Source: Hyaloperonospora brassicae
Taxonomy: Eukaryota > Oomycota > Peronosporomycetes > Peronosporales > Peronosporaceae
NCBI GenBank assembly: GCA_947650285.1
Contig: CANTFL010001420.1
Span: forward strand, 222,047 to 286,046
DNA: 64,000 nt
Direction: 5' to 3'
Shown here: positions 13,089 through 24,737 of the stretch, piece after piece
Numbering within the stretch: the stretch's first letter is position 1
How the letters are laid out: the number at the start of each line of letters is the position of its first letter
Position numbers and translations under genes: made by a program
Notes under the pieces: generated by a model
The model's input: only the letters and a program-made list of their open reading frames with translations
Databases searched by the model: none
Told to the model about the DNA's origin: nothing

Positions 13089-13533
13089 ATGAGACGGGTC
13101 AATGGGTGCTTCGCTAAAATAACAGTGCGTAGCAAGCTTTTACTGAATACAGTGGGACCAAGTTCCCAGTTTGTTCTCGTATGCCATAAGCGTTCATAGG
13201 AATACCTAGGATCAAACAACCATGCTGAGCACGAGAAAAGACAACATGTTTTGATGGATTTGAGTCCTAAAATGTGGCTTTTCCTATTAGCCCTAATTTA
13301 ACGATAATAAAACCAAAGTATGTATAGTGACATCTACTCACCACCCATTGCGCGCGTCTATCTGCGACTGGTGGTGAAAGTAATGATATATAACCAAATG
13401 ACCAGAACCTTGGGTCACTGCAACAATATCACTCAACGTAGTGACATGGTTGTTGAGTTGTTATGCTAAATATTCTATATTATCATATTGTCCTAAATTA
13501 TAATAATATATAATAGAATCAATCCGTTATATA
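13089..13533 (-). repeat. 5' LTR of gypsy element 1
   Basis: Second copy of the 3808-4247 LTR in the same orientation. The match is strong from 13121 to 13489 and fades at both ends; the outer boundaries are set by alignment to TGTAACG and CCGTTACA equivalents. It includes the CATTGCGCGCGT core at 13339-13376. Substitutions against its partner suggest an older insertion than element 2. Confidence 0.8.
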
Positions 13534-16238
13534 TGCAGTCGAGTTGGTGTATATTTGCGATTGAGTTTAGTTTCCACTAAACAGCAGAATAACCAGAGAA
13601 TTCAAGCTTCCATCCAGTAAGGCGGCTGGTGTTGACGTTCTTTTATTATATAAGCTAGATTATTTTTAGTGATGCCAGGTCTGCAGCAAATTAGTTCATT
13701 TCGACAAATGTCATGACTCGATTGGCGTAAACACATAATGCACCGTGCACTCGCGCAGTCATGTTTTGGAAGATACGCAATTATTTTAAATGTCGTAGCA
13801 TCCATATGACACCGCGACTTTTGACATCAGACTTTCACCTATATCGTCTCCTTTCTTGATCATTCTCATCCTAGTGGTAGCCCGATCACATGCCTTTGCA
13901 TCATTGTCATCTTGGTTTGCTCAGTAGATACGACCGTTGCATAGCATTGCCTGTTTTCGAATTCGCTCTCTTGTCTATAGTAAATAGAAGTCAGCTTTAG
14001 CAGCCGTTCCGCGAACGTTCAACGTGTGGGGCGTACGATAGATTCGCCGATCTATCAAGTCAGAGCTCTGCCTAGCTATGTAACTTGCGTCTCGGGATCT
14101 TAAGTAAGCCAGCTATCCCCCTAGTTGAAGAGTGATTAAACCATCTATAGCACAACTTTAACGTATAACCATGACTTGAGTTTACGTTAGCGGGAATTGC
14201 AATCGTAATAAATTATGATTTAGCTCTTGGGTATATATTGATGTGCCACTAGAGCGCTGACCTTGCAAGCCGCCGTAAGCACCAACATTCCGTCGCTTAT
14301 TACAGTTTAGTTAAATCGTAGACAATCTCACGCATCAATGCCACCAGCGCTAAGATCTACTCACATCGAACTTAACCGGGTGCAGCAACCCGTACAGTCT
14401 GATATGGTCGCCCGGTGCGTCGGGACCGAGCATCTTCAGTCCAGTTATATCACAAAATTATGACGAGCAGCACGCATAAATAGGATAAGGGATGCACATG
14501 ATAATCGAACATACAAAGTTACGAAGAACCACTTATTTTTACGAAAAGTATTGCTAATTGCGGCTGCATGAGCGCGCTGCAAGTGTCGCCGGTAGACGCA
14601 CGAGCCTGCCAAGCCATAGCTGGCGAGCAATATGGTTGAGTGACTGATGAAAAAACATATGAAGACTGCTTAACCGAAAGGAAGAGCAACGCGGAAGAGT
14701 AACCTCGACAATCATCGCACAGTTATTTATGTTACGAAGCATTCGGGATGAGGTTGATCAGAAGAAAGAGAAAAAGCTGTACGGATTAATGTACAAGTCT
14801 ATTAAGCTGCACTCAGATGACTAAAAAACTGTATCGACACCAGGGAGGGAATAGGAGCATGCAATGTAAGAAGCACGGCAGCGGATTCGATCTCTCTGTC
14901 CTTACTTAGCACAGAACGGTAAAGTGTAGTGACGATGTCGTCTGTAACTAGCATTGTTAAAGGCACTTATATTATTTAAAAGAAATAATATATATGTTAT
15001 GACAAGGTCAAGGAAGAACGTGACCTTAAATGTTGGAGGTTATCGCTGCTACACTGCAACCATTAAGCATCTATTTGACATATTTTAGTTTGTTGGAGGC
15101 AGTCTAGGAGATGCAGCAATGTTGGCAAATGAAGAGAGATGAACCGGTGTGAGTGATTTCGTTAAAAATAAAATAAATGTTGTTTCTTATCTTCTTTATT
15201 CAATCAAGGTGCGTGTCACACGAAAAAGGGGTTTTACGCGGAAATCCCTTTTTGACCAACACAACTCCCGACGACCCTATCGATATATAGGTCTAGCAAC
15301 AGGGCACATTGCAGAAAGGCTTTGATAATCCCCAGTCTAGTATCTAAACGATCAGACGCTTCTTGACAGCTGATATACCGAAACGTGAGCATGCTATCCC
15401 CTGTGATTTTGATAAATTTGCTTACTAAATGGTAGCTTACAAGTCGATGAGCTATTTCTATGGCAGTTTTAAATGAAGTCATCTGAGAGGCAGAAGAACA
15501 ATCTGCCTGTCACTACGTATCAAATCATTTATAATCCTGTACTTTTTTATTACTGTGCTAGATTAGCTGAAATCGGTAACCTACGAAATCCTTCTATATA
15601 ATCTTAAATGTTTGACAATTTATCACCCACAGCCTGCCGGCAGCGTTCACGGCGTAAAGCCAATACGATTTCTTCAATCACTACTAAAGCGCTAAGAAAC
15701 CACCGACGCACCAGATGTCGTTTCATACAAAATTTACGTTCATTCACAGCAATCATGCATTAACATTTCTATATAAAAAACTCTGTAAGTTTGTGTTCAC
15801 TTTGGATTAAAATCAATGGATTCATTTGTTTTGATATGCCTCGGTTTGCACATGCTTCAACGATACCAGCATCAAGTGATCATGAGGAAGACCGCAACAT
15901 AACCGTCAAGGGACGCAATGTCTGATCTCGGAGGCAAGCATTACCAGAAATCATATATTCAAAGCAACCCCCATCTAGGAGAACAACGTAGAGAGCAAGG
16001 AAGCGTTGTATACTTACACGAAACTACTGAATAGCGCAACAGGTGCTGCTGCAGTGTTGTTGGAAACCCCGTCGGACCTAATCACATTGATAACATTTTC
16101 CGACGCAAGTAACCTTGACGTTGCAATTTTCCTGCTCTATCTAAAACAAGAATAGAATCCACGTAAGAGGGGCAATATAACGGCGTGGGGCAATACATAG
16201 TCACTCATACTCTCCAGACCTGCTAAATATTCACAAGG
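13534..16238. other. AT-rich DNA between elements 1 and 2, no gene recognised
   Basis: This 2.7-kb stretch separates the 5' LTRs of two divergently facing elements. The largest open frames are 61-82 codons with no family signature. I see no tRNA, rRNA or further LTR copies. Confidence 0.5.
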
Positions 16239-16678
16239 CGTAACGGGGTATACCGTTATATGACATTACCATTGATCAAATTGGAAATCAAAAAATATTA
16301 TGCTGAATCTTATTCAACAATATTACTCAATACTTATTTTTAGTTGAGATGACAGAAGCTCTACTCATTGTTTGATATTGTGTTTATATCAAGCCACCGA
16401 TCGCTGATAGACGCGCGCAATGGATTGTGGGTACGCATCATGATACGTTTAATTATATTAATATAACTAAGCTAGGACAAATCAGAGAATAAGAGATATT
16501 GACTTTAGTTGTGTTATAAACAGTTTTACTTTTCCTAAGATCTACGTCTATGACGTAGTCTATTATTCCTTCCTCAGTATACTGTTTATACGTACGAGGT
16601 ACTGACCTTCACTGCTGTCAGTGAGAATTAAATCCGTACTGGTAAATCAGTACGTAGTTGCGTATGCCTCGATATATA
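16239..16678 (+). repeat. 5' LTR of gypsy element 2
   Basis: 440 bp starting CGTAACGGGG (expected TGTAACGGGG, so the first base is mutated) and ending in an ATATATA run. The direct copy is at 24298-24737. The reverse complement of the CATTGCGCGCGT core lies at about 16392-16434. Confidence 0.85.
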
Positions 16679-16679
16679 A

Positions 16680-16692
16680 GGGTAGCACTTTG
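16680..16692 (+). promoter_or_regulatory. Candidate primer-binding site of element 2
   Basis: The sequence just after the 5' LTR reads GGGTAGCACTTTG. In element 3 the same place reads TGGTAGTACTTTG, so a TGG-starting tRNA-complementary site is likely, with the first T mutated here. I could not identify the tRNA. Confidence 0.45.
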
Positions 16693-16859
16693 TGGATCGT
16701 CCAAGGACCACAATTGCATTGCCCAACATGCACATGTTGGACAATGTATGAGGCGTCAGCTTTCACGGAGCCCGTGAAAGCTACACCGATACAAACGATT
16801 TCGAATAGAGTGCAATCAGAAAATTTAGCTCAACCGTTGGCGAAGAAGATATCTTGTCC

Positions 16860-17700
16860 ATGATGTTCTTAAGGAACAAGGTAAGTAGCATATCGGCAGC
16901 ATCATGTTCTTGCAACGAAAACTTATTGAGTTGCGAGCGGAGGTGGCCTCGTTAAGACTACAAGATTACCACCAAATTAAATATATGGGACAGCAACAGT
17001 ATCAGTCCGCACAGTCGACGAATGAGCGTCGAAGGGAGACTTTTTAGCTAGATATCTCCAAGTACCGGTGGATCTAAAAAGATTTACTGTTGATATTTTT
17101 CGTCGAAGTAGACATCACCATCATGGATTGTCTTATTCACGATATCCAAATGCAAGTTGCATTTGCTCAGTCAACCCGACAAGAAGTGCCTAAATTTGCT
17201 CCTCAACCCTTAGTTGCATAAAACATAGGTTTTTTGGTCGCAATGCTATTTACAGACACTACTCAGCGAAACGTTTGAGCCGCCCAAGTCATAATTAATG
17301 ACATTATTTGAGCTCCTGCAGCTATAACAAGGTAAGTGTAAGGTTCACATTTACGATTTACATGTGCGTTACCGCTTAATTTGCATGGTAGCGAACCTAG
17401 TGAAAGGATTTGTGTCGGTCACAATACTTTAAAGGGGCTTTAAAATGGTTACGTTCGGGACACCTGTTCCGCAAATAGCTGAAGTCGGTTTTAAAAGTGA
17501 CCTACGCTGTGGTACATACCGAATATATTCTGAGCCAGATTTATGCTACGCTGCGTTTTTCACGTCCTCATAGGCGACCAATGGTCAGAGAACCAATAGC
17601 CTATAGATCTCAGTTATGTCGTGAGCGACAACCAGTTACTGAGGTGACATTGCTGTCGCAACTTAGTACCCTACGCCTATGAACGTAGTGTTCCCCGCTC
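16860..17700 (+). pseudogene. Gag remnant of element 2
   Basis: A coiled-coil-like segment (LIELRAEVASLRL) near 16920 is followed after a stop by LDISKYRW and then MQVAFAQS, which resembles the capsid region of oomycete gypsy gag. The zinc knuckle near 17650-17690 survives only as CRNLVPYAYER, where element 3 has CQKLGHYAYEC; the His and last Cys are lost. Several stops interrupt the frame. Confidence 0.65.
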
Positions 17701-19639
17701 AGAACATCGCGGTACTCAGCAAAGTGACCGTCCACCAATTAAAGATACTGGTGACGAGAGTCCGGCATTGTTGCAAGGTCGCAACATCGAGGCGGGCCGT
17801 AAAAACAATGGTCAGGGTCAGTAAGGGTAAATTTCTTTAATGATACAGAAGAATCAAGAAAATGTTTAAAACTCTTGACGGAAGTTGCGCCATATACACA
17901 GCACTGTGTTCCTCTGCACATGGTAATGAGGTATGTGTATGAAATCAAGCATTAAGTAAAGGTAATGAATGGCCTGTATTAAAACGCGCGCCAGACGTGT
18001 TTCGTTCCCCCGCCAGGAGCCTTGTTAGTGGCTTGTCAAATACAAGTGCGAAATGCCCAATCTATAGCTTTGTGGTGCCTTATACAATATATAGAATCCT
18101 GAACAACATTCCATATATGCCCTAGCGTATATGGAATCTCTGGAGTCGATCCAAGTGCAGCTTGCACTGACAACAGTATGTCTCACCACCTCAAAGTTGA
18201 AAGTGAAAAAGGTCTTGTCACATCGCGCTCTAGTTGACTGTGGGAAGTCGAACGATTTCATTCGACGCCATTCATTTCAGGATCGTAGGCGCAAGCTCGT
18301 TGAGCGCGACATCTCTCTCACGAAGATAATGGTGCACCTTGCTGCAGACGCATCGATTAACGTGATGAGGCGCGTATTAGGAATCCACTGCACATTAGAA
18401 TGCGAACAGTCCGATGGTAATTTCATCGTAATTGATCTGGATGACAAATTTGATGTCACCCTGGGATTACGTTGGCTCAGAAGGTACGAGCCAAGAGTGG
18501 CTGGCAGCATCGATCCGTGAAGATAACTGTCACTTTTTCATCAGATGGCCGTCTGATGAACGGCTTGGAGGTTCCACAAGCGTGTGAATGTTTTGCGAGT
18601 GAGTGCTATGGCCTCACTTGCGGTACCATCACAAGACTTCAATTTAGTCAATCAATACACTGTGGACATATGGTCACACGACTTTAGTTTAGTTAATCAC
18701 TATGATGTGGAGCAAGATCCCGGCGGCTGTGTTAAGACACAGGCAACGCCGAACGTCACACCACTTAAATATGTCGATTGGACCGAGGAATGGTTACATG
18801 CCTAGGGGACATCATACGAGGAGGGACATAACATGCCGTCAAAAAGAAGCTACACGGTAATCCTACGTCGACTAAAGAGTCGGCCGTAGATGATATGTTT
18901 CTGGCAGTGTGACCACAACCAGAAGCCGCTATAGAAATAAGTTCCCATGTGTGTAAGAAGCCCACACCTTAACCAGTAGTTTCCGTGGGGCTAACCCCGC
19001 AGCATCATGTGGAATACTTCTATATAAGAAACCGAGACAATTAATGTCTTTAGATGATCACGGATCAAGCATAGGCGCTTACAGGCTTGATCTGATCACA
19101 CCTCCAACGTCGACTTCGACGGAAACCCGATTGACGACGTATAAATTAATTCGGTTCTTACGTGACCTGCATAGTGGAAAATATACGCATACCTGCATAC
19201 GCATCACCTGGGATTAGTATGTGGCCGACGTCCGTTCGTCAAAAGTACTTTCTGGAACGAACGTGTTCTCAGCATCTCATCGATAGAAAAAATCGTACTC
19301 GATGGGAAGACTCGAATTGAATGATATACTTATCAATCCTGGGAGTCCCTCCAGGCAAAGGATTTCCGTTGTATAAGGATTTCATCGAATTCAAAGATGT
19401 ATTCCGTGAATCCGTGCCTTGCGAGTTGCCTAGGGATAAATTAAATCGACACGAGCTCGAGCTCAAACCAGGCTATAAATACTGTCTCGTGAAGCAGGGG
19501 CTACTGCCTCGTGAATAAGCATTAGCGATCGATAAATTCTTTATCGATCGCATTGCAGCGGGTCATGTGAGGGATTCTACTTCCCCTCACAGCCCTCTGA
19601 CCTTCTGTGGGCAAAAAGATACATGAGAATGGAGGTTCA

Positions 19640-19969
19640 CGGGATGTCCTGAACACGCATGAGGATTTGATAGAGCCCATTTATCAGGTCCATGGACAAG
19701 AAGATGGTACTCTTTGACCTACCATCAATGATTACGACCTTCCGCGGTATTAGCGTCTGATCCGGTACCGTTGCAGCATTCAAAAAGTTGAATGATGCAA
19801 CGGTACCAACCAGACGCTCTAAAAGATGAATACTGCAACGGTACCGGATCAGACGCTAATACCGCGGAAGGACGTAATCATTGATAGTAGGTCAAAGAGT
19901 ACCATCTTCTTGTCCATGGACCTGATAAATGGGCTCTATCAAATCCTCATGCGTGTTCAGGACATCCCG
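19640..19969. repeat. 330-bp fold-back inside RT, element 2
   Basis: Counterpart of 8641-8970: two 143-bp inverted arms with a 44-bp spacer carrying RT motif A in both directions. Confidence 0.9.
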
Positions 19970-20633
19970 TACACGGCTATAAGCACTCCAAAGGTTTGCT
20001 GTGGTGGTGGATAGTGATACCATATGGGCTGAGTAACGTCCCTGTGACGTCTAACAGATCCGTGACAGATCTGTTGAGATCGGTGCGGGACTTCTCACCA
20101 AGATACTTCGACGATGTGTTCGTCCATAGCCGTCTTATGGACGTAAATACAGACGTGAAAGCACACAGAACACATGTTCGTCATATTCTTCAACTTATGC
20201 GCAAGCATAAGTTGTACGCCAACCTCTAGAAGCGTATATTCGCGTCTAGTGAAGTACTACTTCTGGGATGCACCATGGGTAAGCACGGTGTACGCCCTGG
20301 TCCCTAAAAGATCAAGGCTATCATCTACTGGCCAGTGCCAGTCGATGTCAAGGGACTTCGGAAGTTCCTTGGCCTAGCGGCGTACTTGCGTAAGTACTGG
20401 CGCAACTACGCCGAGCTGACCGTTCATCTTTCTTGTTTACTCAAGCGAAATCTGACGCGGTCATGAAACGCTGACTGTCAGCGCTCCTTTGACGGTATCA
20501 AACAGATCTTGATTCAATCTTTCATACTGGCGATTGCAGATCAGGATAGACCATTACATTCAGTCTGTGACGCTATCGATTTCATGACCAGCTGTGCGTT
20601 GGTGTAGTATGACACAGACGAGGCGATCTACAC

Positions 20634-20829
20634 CGTCAGCCGCAACCGTCTGAACGCAATCATTCATTTCATGAGCTGGAACGCCTTGACATGAAGTATG
20701 CATTGGCTAAGTTCCGCGTCTATCTCATAGGATTTAGCTGCAACCAGCTGATCGCAATCATCCAGTTCGTGGGAAGGAATGCCTTGCCATGAAGTATGCA
20801 CTGGCTAAGTTCCGCGTCCGTCTCCTAGG
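20634..20829 (+). repeat. Tandem 98-bp duplication in RNase H, element 2
   Basis: Counterpart of 7781-7976: two adjacent imperfect copies of the segment containing the words GGCTAAGTTCCGCGTC. Confidence 0.75.
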
Positions 20830-22779
20830 AGATAGACAATGCATCGTCTATGCGGACCTTGCGTCGTTACGAACGGCCGGAAAGTGTCCACAGCTTTCTC
20901 AAAGAACGGCGAGATGGCTGTATTTCTTAGCAAAGTAAAACTTCTCCGTGGAATATAAACCTGATCGACTGAATGTCGTTGCTGATGCGCTCTCACGTCG
21001 GCCCTATTTCGAACCGACTGGACACGTCAACATTGAGACCAGTCTCACTGTTGCAGCTATCAATTAGTATGATGTCGTCGACGTTACTCGACGACGTGAT
21101 AAAGGTATACACAAGAGATATGGATCTTCTGCGCTTGATGGATCATCTGGTGAATCCATACCAAAATCTTTGGTAGACTTACCGGCACTATAACTTTCCT
21201 CTTTGAATTGGTATACCACTCGCAATGCCTTGCTGTACTATACAGCCGTTGCCGACGACACGCCACGTGCTGTCGCTCCGCTCATGATGATTTGCATTTG
21301 CGCATCATGTTCGAGTGTCACGATGCGTCAGTAGGTAGAAATCGTGGCCGTGGGAAGATTTATTTCACGGTTAGTCGCGGCTTTATTTGTCCCCGCCAGT
21401 ATCAATTCGTACGCAAGTTCATTCGTTCTTGCGATTTTTTCCAGCGGGAAAAGCCTATTTCTTCATTCCGTGCGCCACCCGAACTCTGTCGGTCCCGGAA
21501 GAGGGTTCAAGTCTGTTTCAATGGACTTCGTCTTTGAAGACGTGAAGACGCTCGCAAGATCAACGGTATTCTTGTGTTTGTGGATAGGTTCAGCAAGATG
21601 GTACATCTTGCCTCACTTACCGATTCGGTCACTGCACAAGGATGTGCTCTTGTCTTTATCGACGCAGTGTTTCGATTCCATAATTTACCCCGTTAACTGG
21701 GTTTGGATCGAGACCATCGATTCACGGCGGGGATTTTGGTAATTCGTGTAACGCACACGGGGAACACGGTTGAAGGTGACAACTTCTGCTCATCCTGAAA
21801 CAGATGGTCAGACGGGACGTGCCAACCGCGATTACGAAAAAAATTAATTGAGTGTACGCTCAATCGCTTTCGACTTGGATTGGGTTCTTGTCGATGGTCG
21901 AATTCGCCATCAACAACTCCGTGCATGCGTCGACAAGGCATACGCCAATCTACGTGAATGACCTGCACCATCCACGCATTCCCGCCCTTTTACATATTGG
22001 CTCTAGGACAAGAGGGCGGGACATGTTTGAGATAAAACGTTTTGCCTCTTTTTCATCACGTATTACTGCTCACGCCGATACGTTCGATGCCGATTTCGAC
22101 AATGTCGGTATCGAAGAAGATGGGTCCAGCAGTAGCGACAATGCTTCTGCTGCATCAGAAAATGATGACGGTACTGGCATATCAGTATTGACTATGCCAG
22201 CAAGGAAGATGTTTCTACCGCTGAAGAAGAGAAAGAACGCTCAACAGTGCGCACAAAGCGCACTGACCGAAACAAAAACGATTCAGCAGAGAACTTTATG
22301 TTGACTCGAGAGGCGTTAGTCCGTTTCGTTCAAGAATCCATCGCTAACGCGGTGGACCGTCAGGAACAAATCGCAGACAAGAATGGAAGAGACAATGTGC
22401 TTTCGTTTAAGTTTAACGGCCTAGTTCTACTGTCTACGGTAAACCTATCGAGACATGCAGCCACTAATGTCGGCAGTAATTAACTACTATCGACATACAT
22501 AGGTCCTTTGAGTGTATTGTATCGACAAGGTATTGCTTACACGATCGAGTTGTCTCGTAGGATGCAAACACATCCTACGTTCTATGTTAGTCGTCTCCGC
22601 CCGTATTATCAGTACGAGGTCTTTTCCGAGAGCGATGGTAGCCAGCACGCTCAAGAATCCCCAAACAATTTTTGTGATACCATACCAAAATTTTATGTTG
22701 TTCTTTCAGCAACGCGGTCTCGCGACGAGCCGCCCGTAGCTTGTCGCTCAGGAGACACGCTGCGTTCGTTATTGAGCTA

Positions 22780-24127
22780 AGTGAACGAAAAGTCTAATAG
22801 GTCCTTCTTCCGGTCAGCATGATAACGTTGCACTGTCTTCATCTAGTCATGGCAAGTATTGTACGCGAGCTCCACGTCCTCCCTCATCTAGGTTAGGACG
22901 CGTTCATAGCGGTCAAAGATCTCTATCAGGCCCGATATCTGAGTCGGGACAGGTATTTCTACCTCCATCAGAGCCGCTAGTGGACTCGCTTGGTGGTCAA
23001 CGCTTTCACGTGTGGCGTACTTTGAGCCACCGCGTGAAGAACGGGGAGCTGAAAAGTTAACTTTTCCTCTAACGGGGGTGTCCACCATCATGCTATAGCT
23101 GGGAGCCTCGGTCACAGATGATAGCTGATGTTGAAGGTCTAGTTGAACGGTATGACAAGACATATCCGATGATTCCTCGGACCCATCGGTAAACCCGCGC
23201 TTTTGACGCTTGCAGACGGGTTACAATTTCGAATGACGTCACGCATATCAGCCGAGATGTGTGCCCTACCCCAGTGTATATTTAGGAAATACACTTTCCA
23301 TTAAAGACGCTACGAGTTTTCAATACAACCCGCACAAGGGTAGCCCATGTGAGGCAAGGAATACTTGCCTCACGCTAAATGATGGAGACAGTAACTTGCA
23401 CATATTATCATTTGTTATTTCTTCTTGATGATTACGGCTTCTTTTGAGGAGCCACAAACGCGTTCAAGATTCTTGACACATTAAATAAATGTCTTCCGTG
23501 CCGCCAAAAGTGAGGTATAATCACGCTTGTAGATTCTGCCGTGATACTGATGCTAAGCAAAAGCATTGAGATAGAAGTTTTCCTCAGGGCGAAAATTTCT
23601 TGCGCTGGAGCTCAAACATGAGTCTCACATGCATCGAATGCCGAAAGTCGATGGGGCTGGATTGTCTCGTGAGACAAGCGATTCATAAGCTGTTTAGGCA
23701 AGCTCCACGGCTTGCCTGAACAGCATTATCCGACGTATTACCAATGTCGGTACCAATATCGTATGAATGACGATGAATCGCGCCATCGTTAAGAGTTTCA
23801 TGCGAAGGAGCACTAGCTGGCCTCGACTTTGAATAATAATCATCATCATCATTTTTATTATCTATATTAAACAGCCTGTGACGCGAGTCGTGCATCCGAA
23901 CGCTTCGTAGGAGTATAGTAAAGACTCAGGTCGATACACCCCGGGTGATCCGGTTGCCCAAAAGTCCTTTCCCGATACAGACACATCTGACTCGCCAGAG
24001 TAGCTGACCTCGAACTAGGAGACACGTATGCACGTAGTGTGATACCATGTGCGCCTGTGGCAACAGGTTCTGCAGTCAAAAACAGCATCGGGTGACATAT
24101 TGTCAGACGCGGAGAGTTGTGAAGCAA
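22780..24127 (-). pseudogene. Relic of the opposite-strand ORF of element 2
   Basis: On the minus strand, 24127 down to about 23867 gives a frame containing ATLASQMCLYRE, matching STLASQTCLTRE from a frame of the element 4 opposite-strand gene. The portion at 23650-23690 matches its TCTCACGAGACAAG hairpin. From 23375 inward it belongs to the inverted-repeat arm and equals the element 1 relic (91-codon frame 22888-23163). The frame is broken. Outside the arm the sequence differs clearly from element 1. Confidence 0.55.
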
Positions 24128-24279
24128 TCATGATGTGCCATCTTTTTGTGTTTCATCGCCTAGACGTGTTAAATATGCAAGTCAAGGGCAGGTATAAATG
24201 GATTTAACCAAACAAGTTATCCCTATCGTAATAGTGCCCAAGGGCGGGCACAAAGTTGCGATAGCTACACAGAAACTAA

Positions 24280-24297
24280 CATGTAGGGAGAGGGAAA
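24280..24297 (+). promoter_or_regulatory. Polypurine tract of element 2
   Basis: AGGGAGAGGGAAA lies immediately before the 3' LTR, which is the expected site and composition for plus-strand priming. It confirms the plus orientation of the element. Confidence 0.7.
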
Positions 24298-24737
24298 TGG
24301 AACGGGGTATACCGTTATATGACATTACCATTGATCAAATTGGAAATCAAAAAATATTATGCTGAATCTTATTCAACAATATTACTCAATACTTATTTTT
24401 AGTTGAGATGACAGAAGCTCTACTCATTGGTTGATATTGTGTTTATATCAAGCCACCGATCGCTGATAGACGCGCGCAATGGATTGTGGGTACGCATCAT
24501 GATACGTTTAATTATATTAATATAACTAAGCTAGGACAAATCAGAGAATAAGAGATATTGACTTTAGTTGTGTTATAAACAGTTTTACTTTTCCTAAGAT
24601 CTACGTCTATGACGTAGTCTATTATTCCTTCCTCAGTATACTGTTTATACGTACGAGGTACTGACCTTCACTGCTGTCAGTGAGAATTAAATCCGTACTG
24701 GTAAATCAGTACGTAGTTACGTATGCCTCGATATATA
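24298..24737 (+). repeat. 3' LTR of gypsy element 2
   Basis: Direct copy of 16239-16678, same length, about four differences. It starts TGGAACGGGG after the purine tract and loses identity with the 5' LTR exactly after 24737. Confidence 0.85.

Larger units (their letters stand above)
3808..13533 (-). mobile_element. Ty3/gypsy LTR retrotransposon, element 1 (decayed)
   Basis: The element reads on the minus strand. It is bounded by LTR copies at 3808-4247 and about 13089-13533, which share roughly 370 bp at about 96% identity by eye (at least a dozen substitutions, with the ends more decayed). Order in element orientation: 5' LTR, gag remnant, retropepsin, RT, RNase H, integrase, GPY/F, chromodomain remnant, polypurine tract, 3' LTR. 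A relic of an opposite-strand gene lies between pol and the 3' LTR. The inner part 5235-10976 is nearly identical to element 2 in inverted orientation, although the LTRs belong to different subfamilies. That points to gene conversion or another recombination event after insertion. Every coding region has stops and frameshifts. Confidence 0.85.
18131..23192 (+). pseudogene. Gypsy pol pseudogene, element 2 (protease to chromodomain)
   Basis: Same content as the element 1 copy, read on the plus strand. The retropepsin (DCGKS) is at 18131-18520. The RT N-terminus with the LKPGYKY pattern is at 19321-19518. RT motif A occurs twice, once inverted, at 19640-19969. YFDDVFVHS lies near 20105 and RNase H fragments at 20400-21000. 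Integrase spans 21208-22000, the GPY/F remnant 22508-22620. The chromodomain remnant is at about 22980-23192, recognisable from GGQRFHVW and WEPRSQMIADVEGLVERYDK. The frame is broken many times. It differs from its twin by about a dozen amino-acid-level changes. Confidence 0.85.
17634..23375 (-). repeat. Right arm of the 5.74-kb inverted repeat
   Basis: Reverse-complement twin of 5235-10976, with coordinates summing to 28610. See the left arm for edges and identity. It contains all of pol and the inner part of the opposite-strand ORF relic of element 2. Confidence 0.95.
16239..24737 (+). mobile_element. Ty3/gypsy LTR retrotransposon, element 2 (decayed)
   Basis: A complete plus-strand element. 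The 440-bp LTRs at 16239-16678 and 24298-24737 differ at only about four positions. A primer-binding-like site follows the 5' LTR, gag remnants lie at 16860-17700, pol at 18131-23192, an opposite-strand ORF relic at about 22780-24127, and a polypurine tract abuts the 3' LTR. Its inner 5.74 kb is the inverted twin of element 1. LTR similarity suggests a younger insertion than element 1, yet the coding region carries the same lesions. No target-site duplication could be recognised. Confidence 0.85.

Noticed and set aside
5235..23375. Large palindrome as viral or plasmid terminal repeats
   Set aside because: Both arms are decayed gypsy pol with LTRs correctly paired outside and inside, so two retrotransposons explain it.
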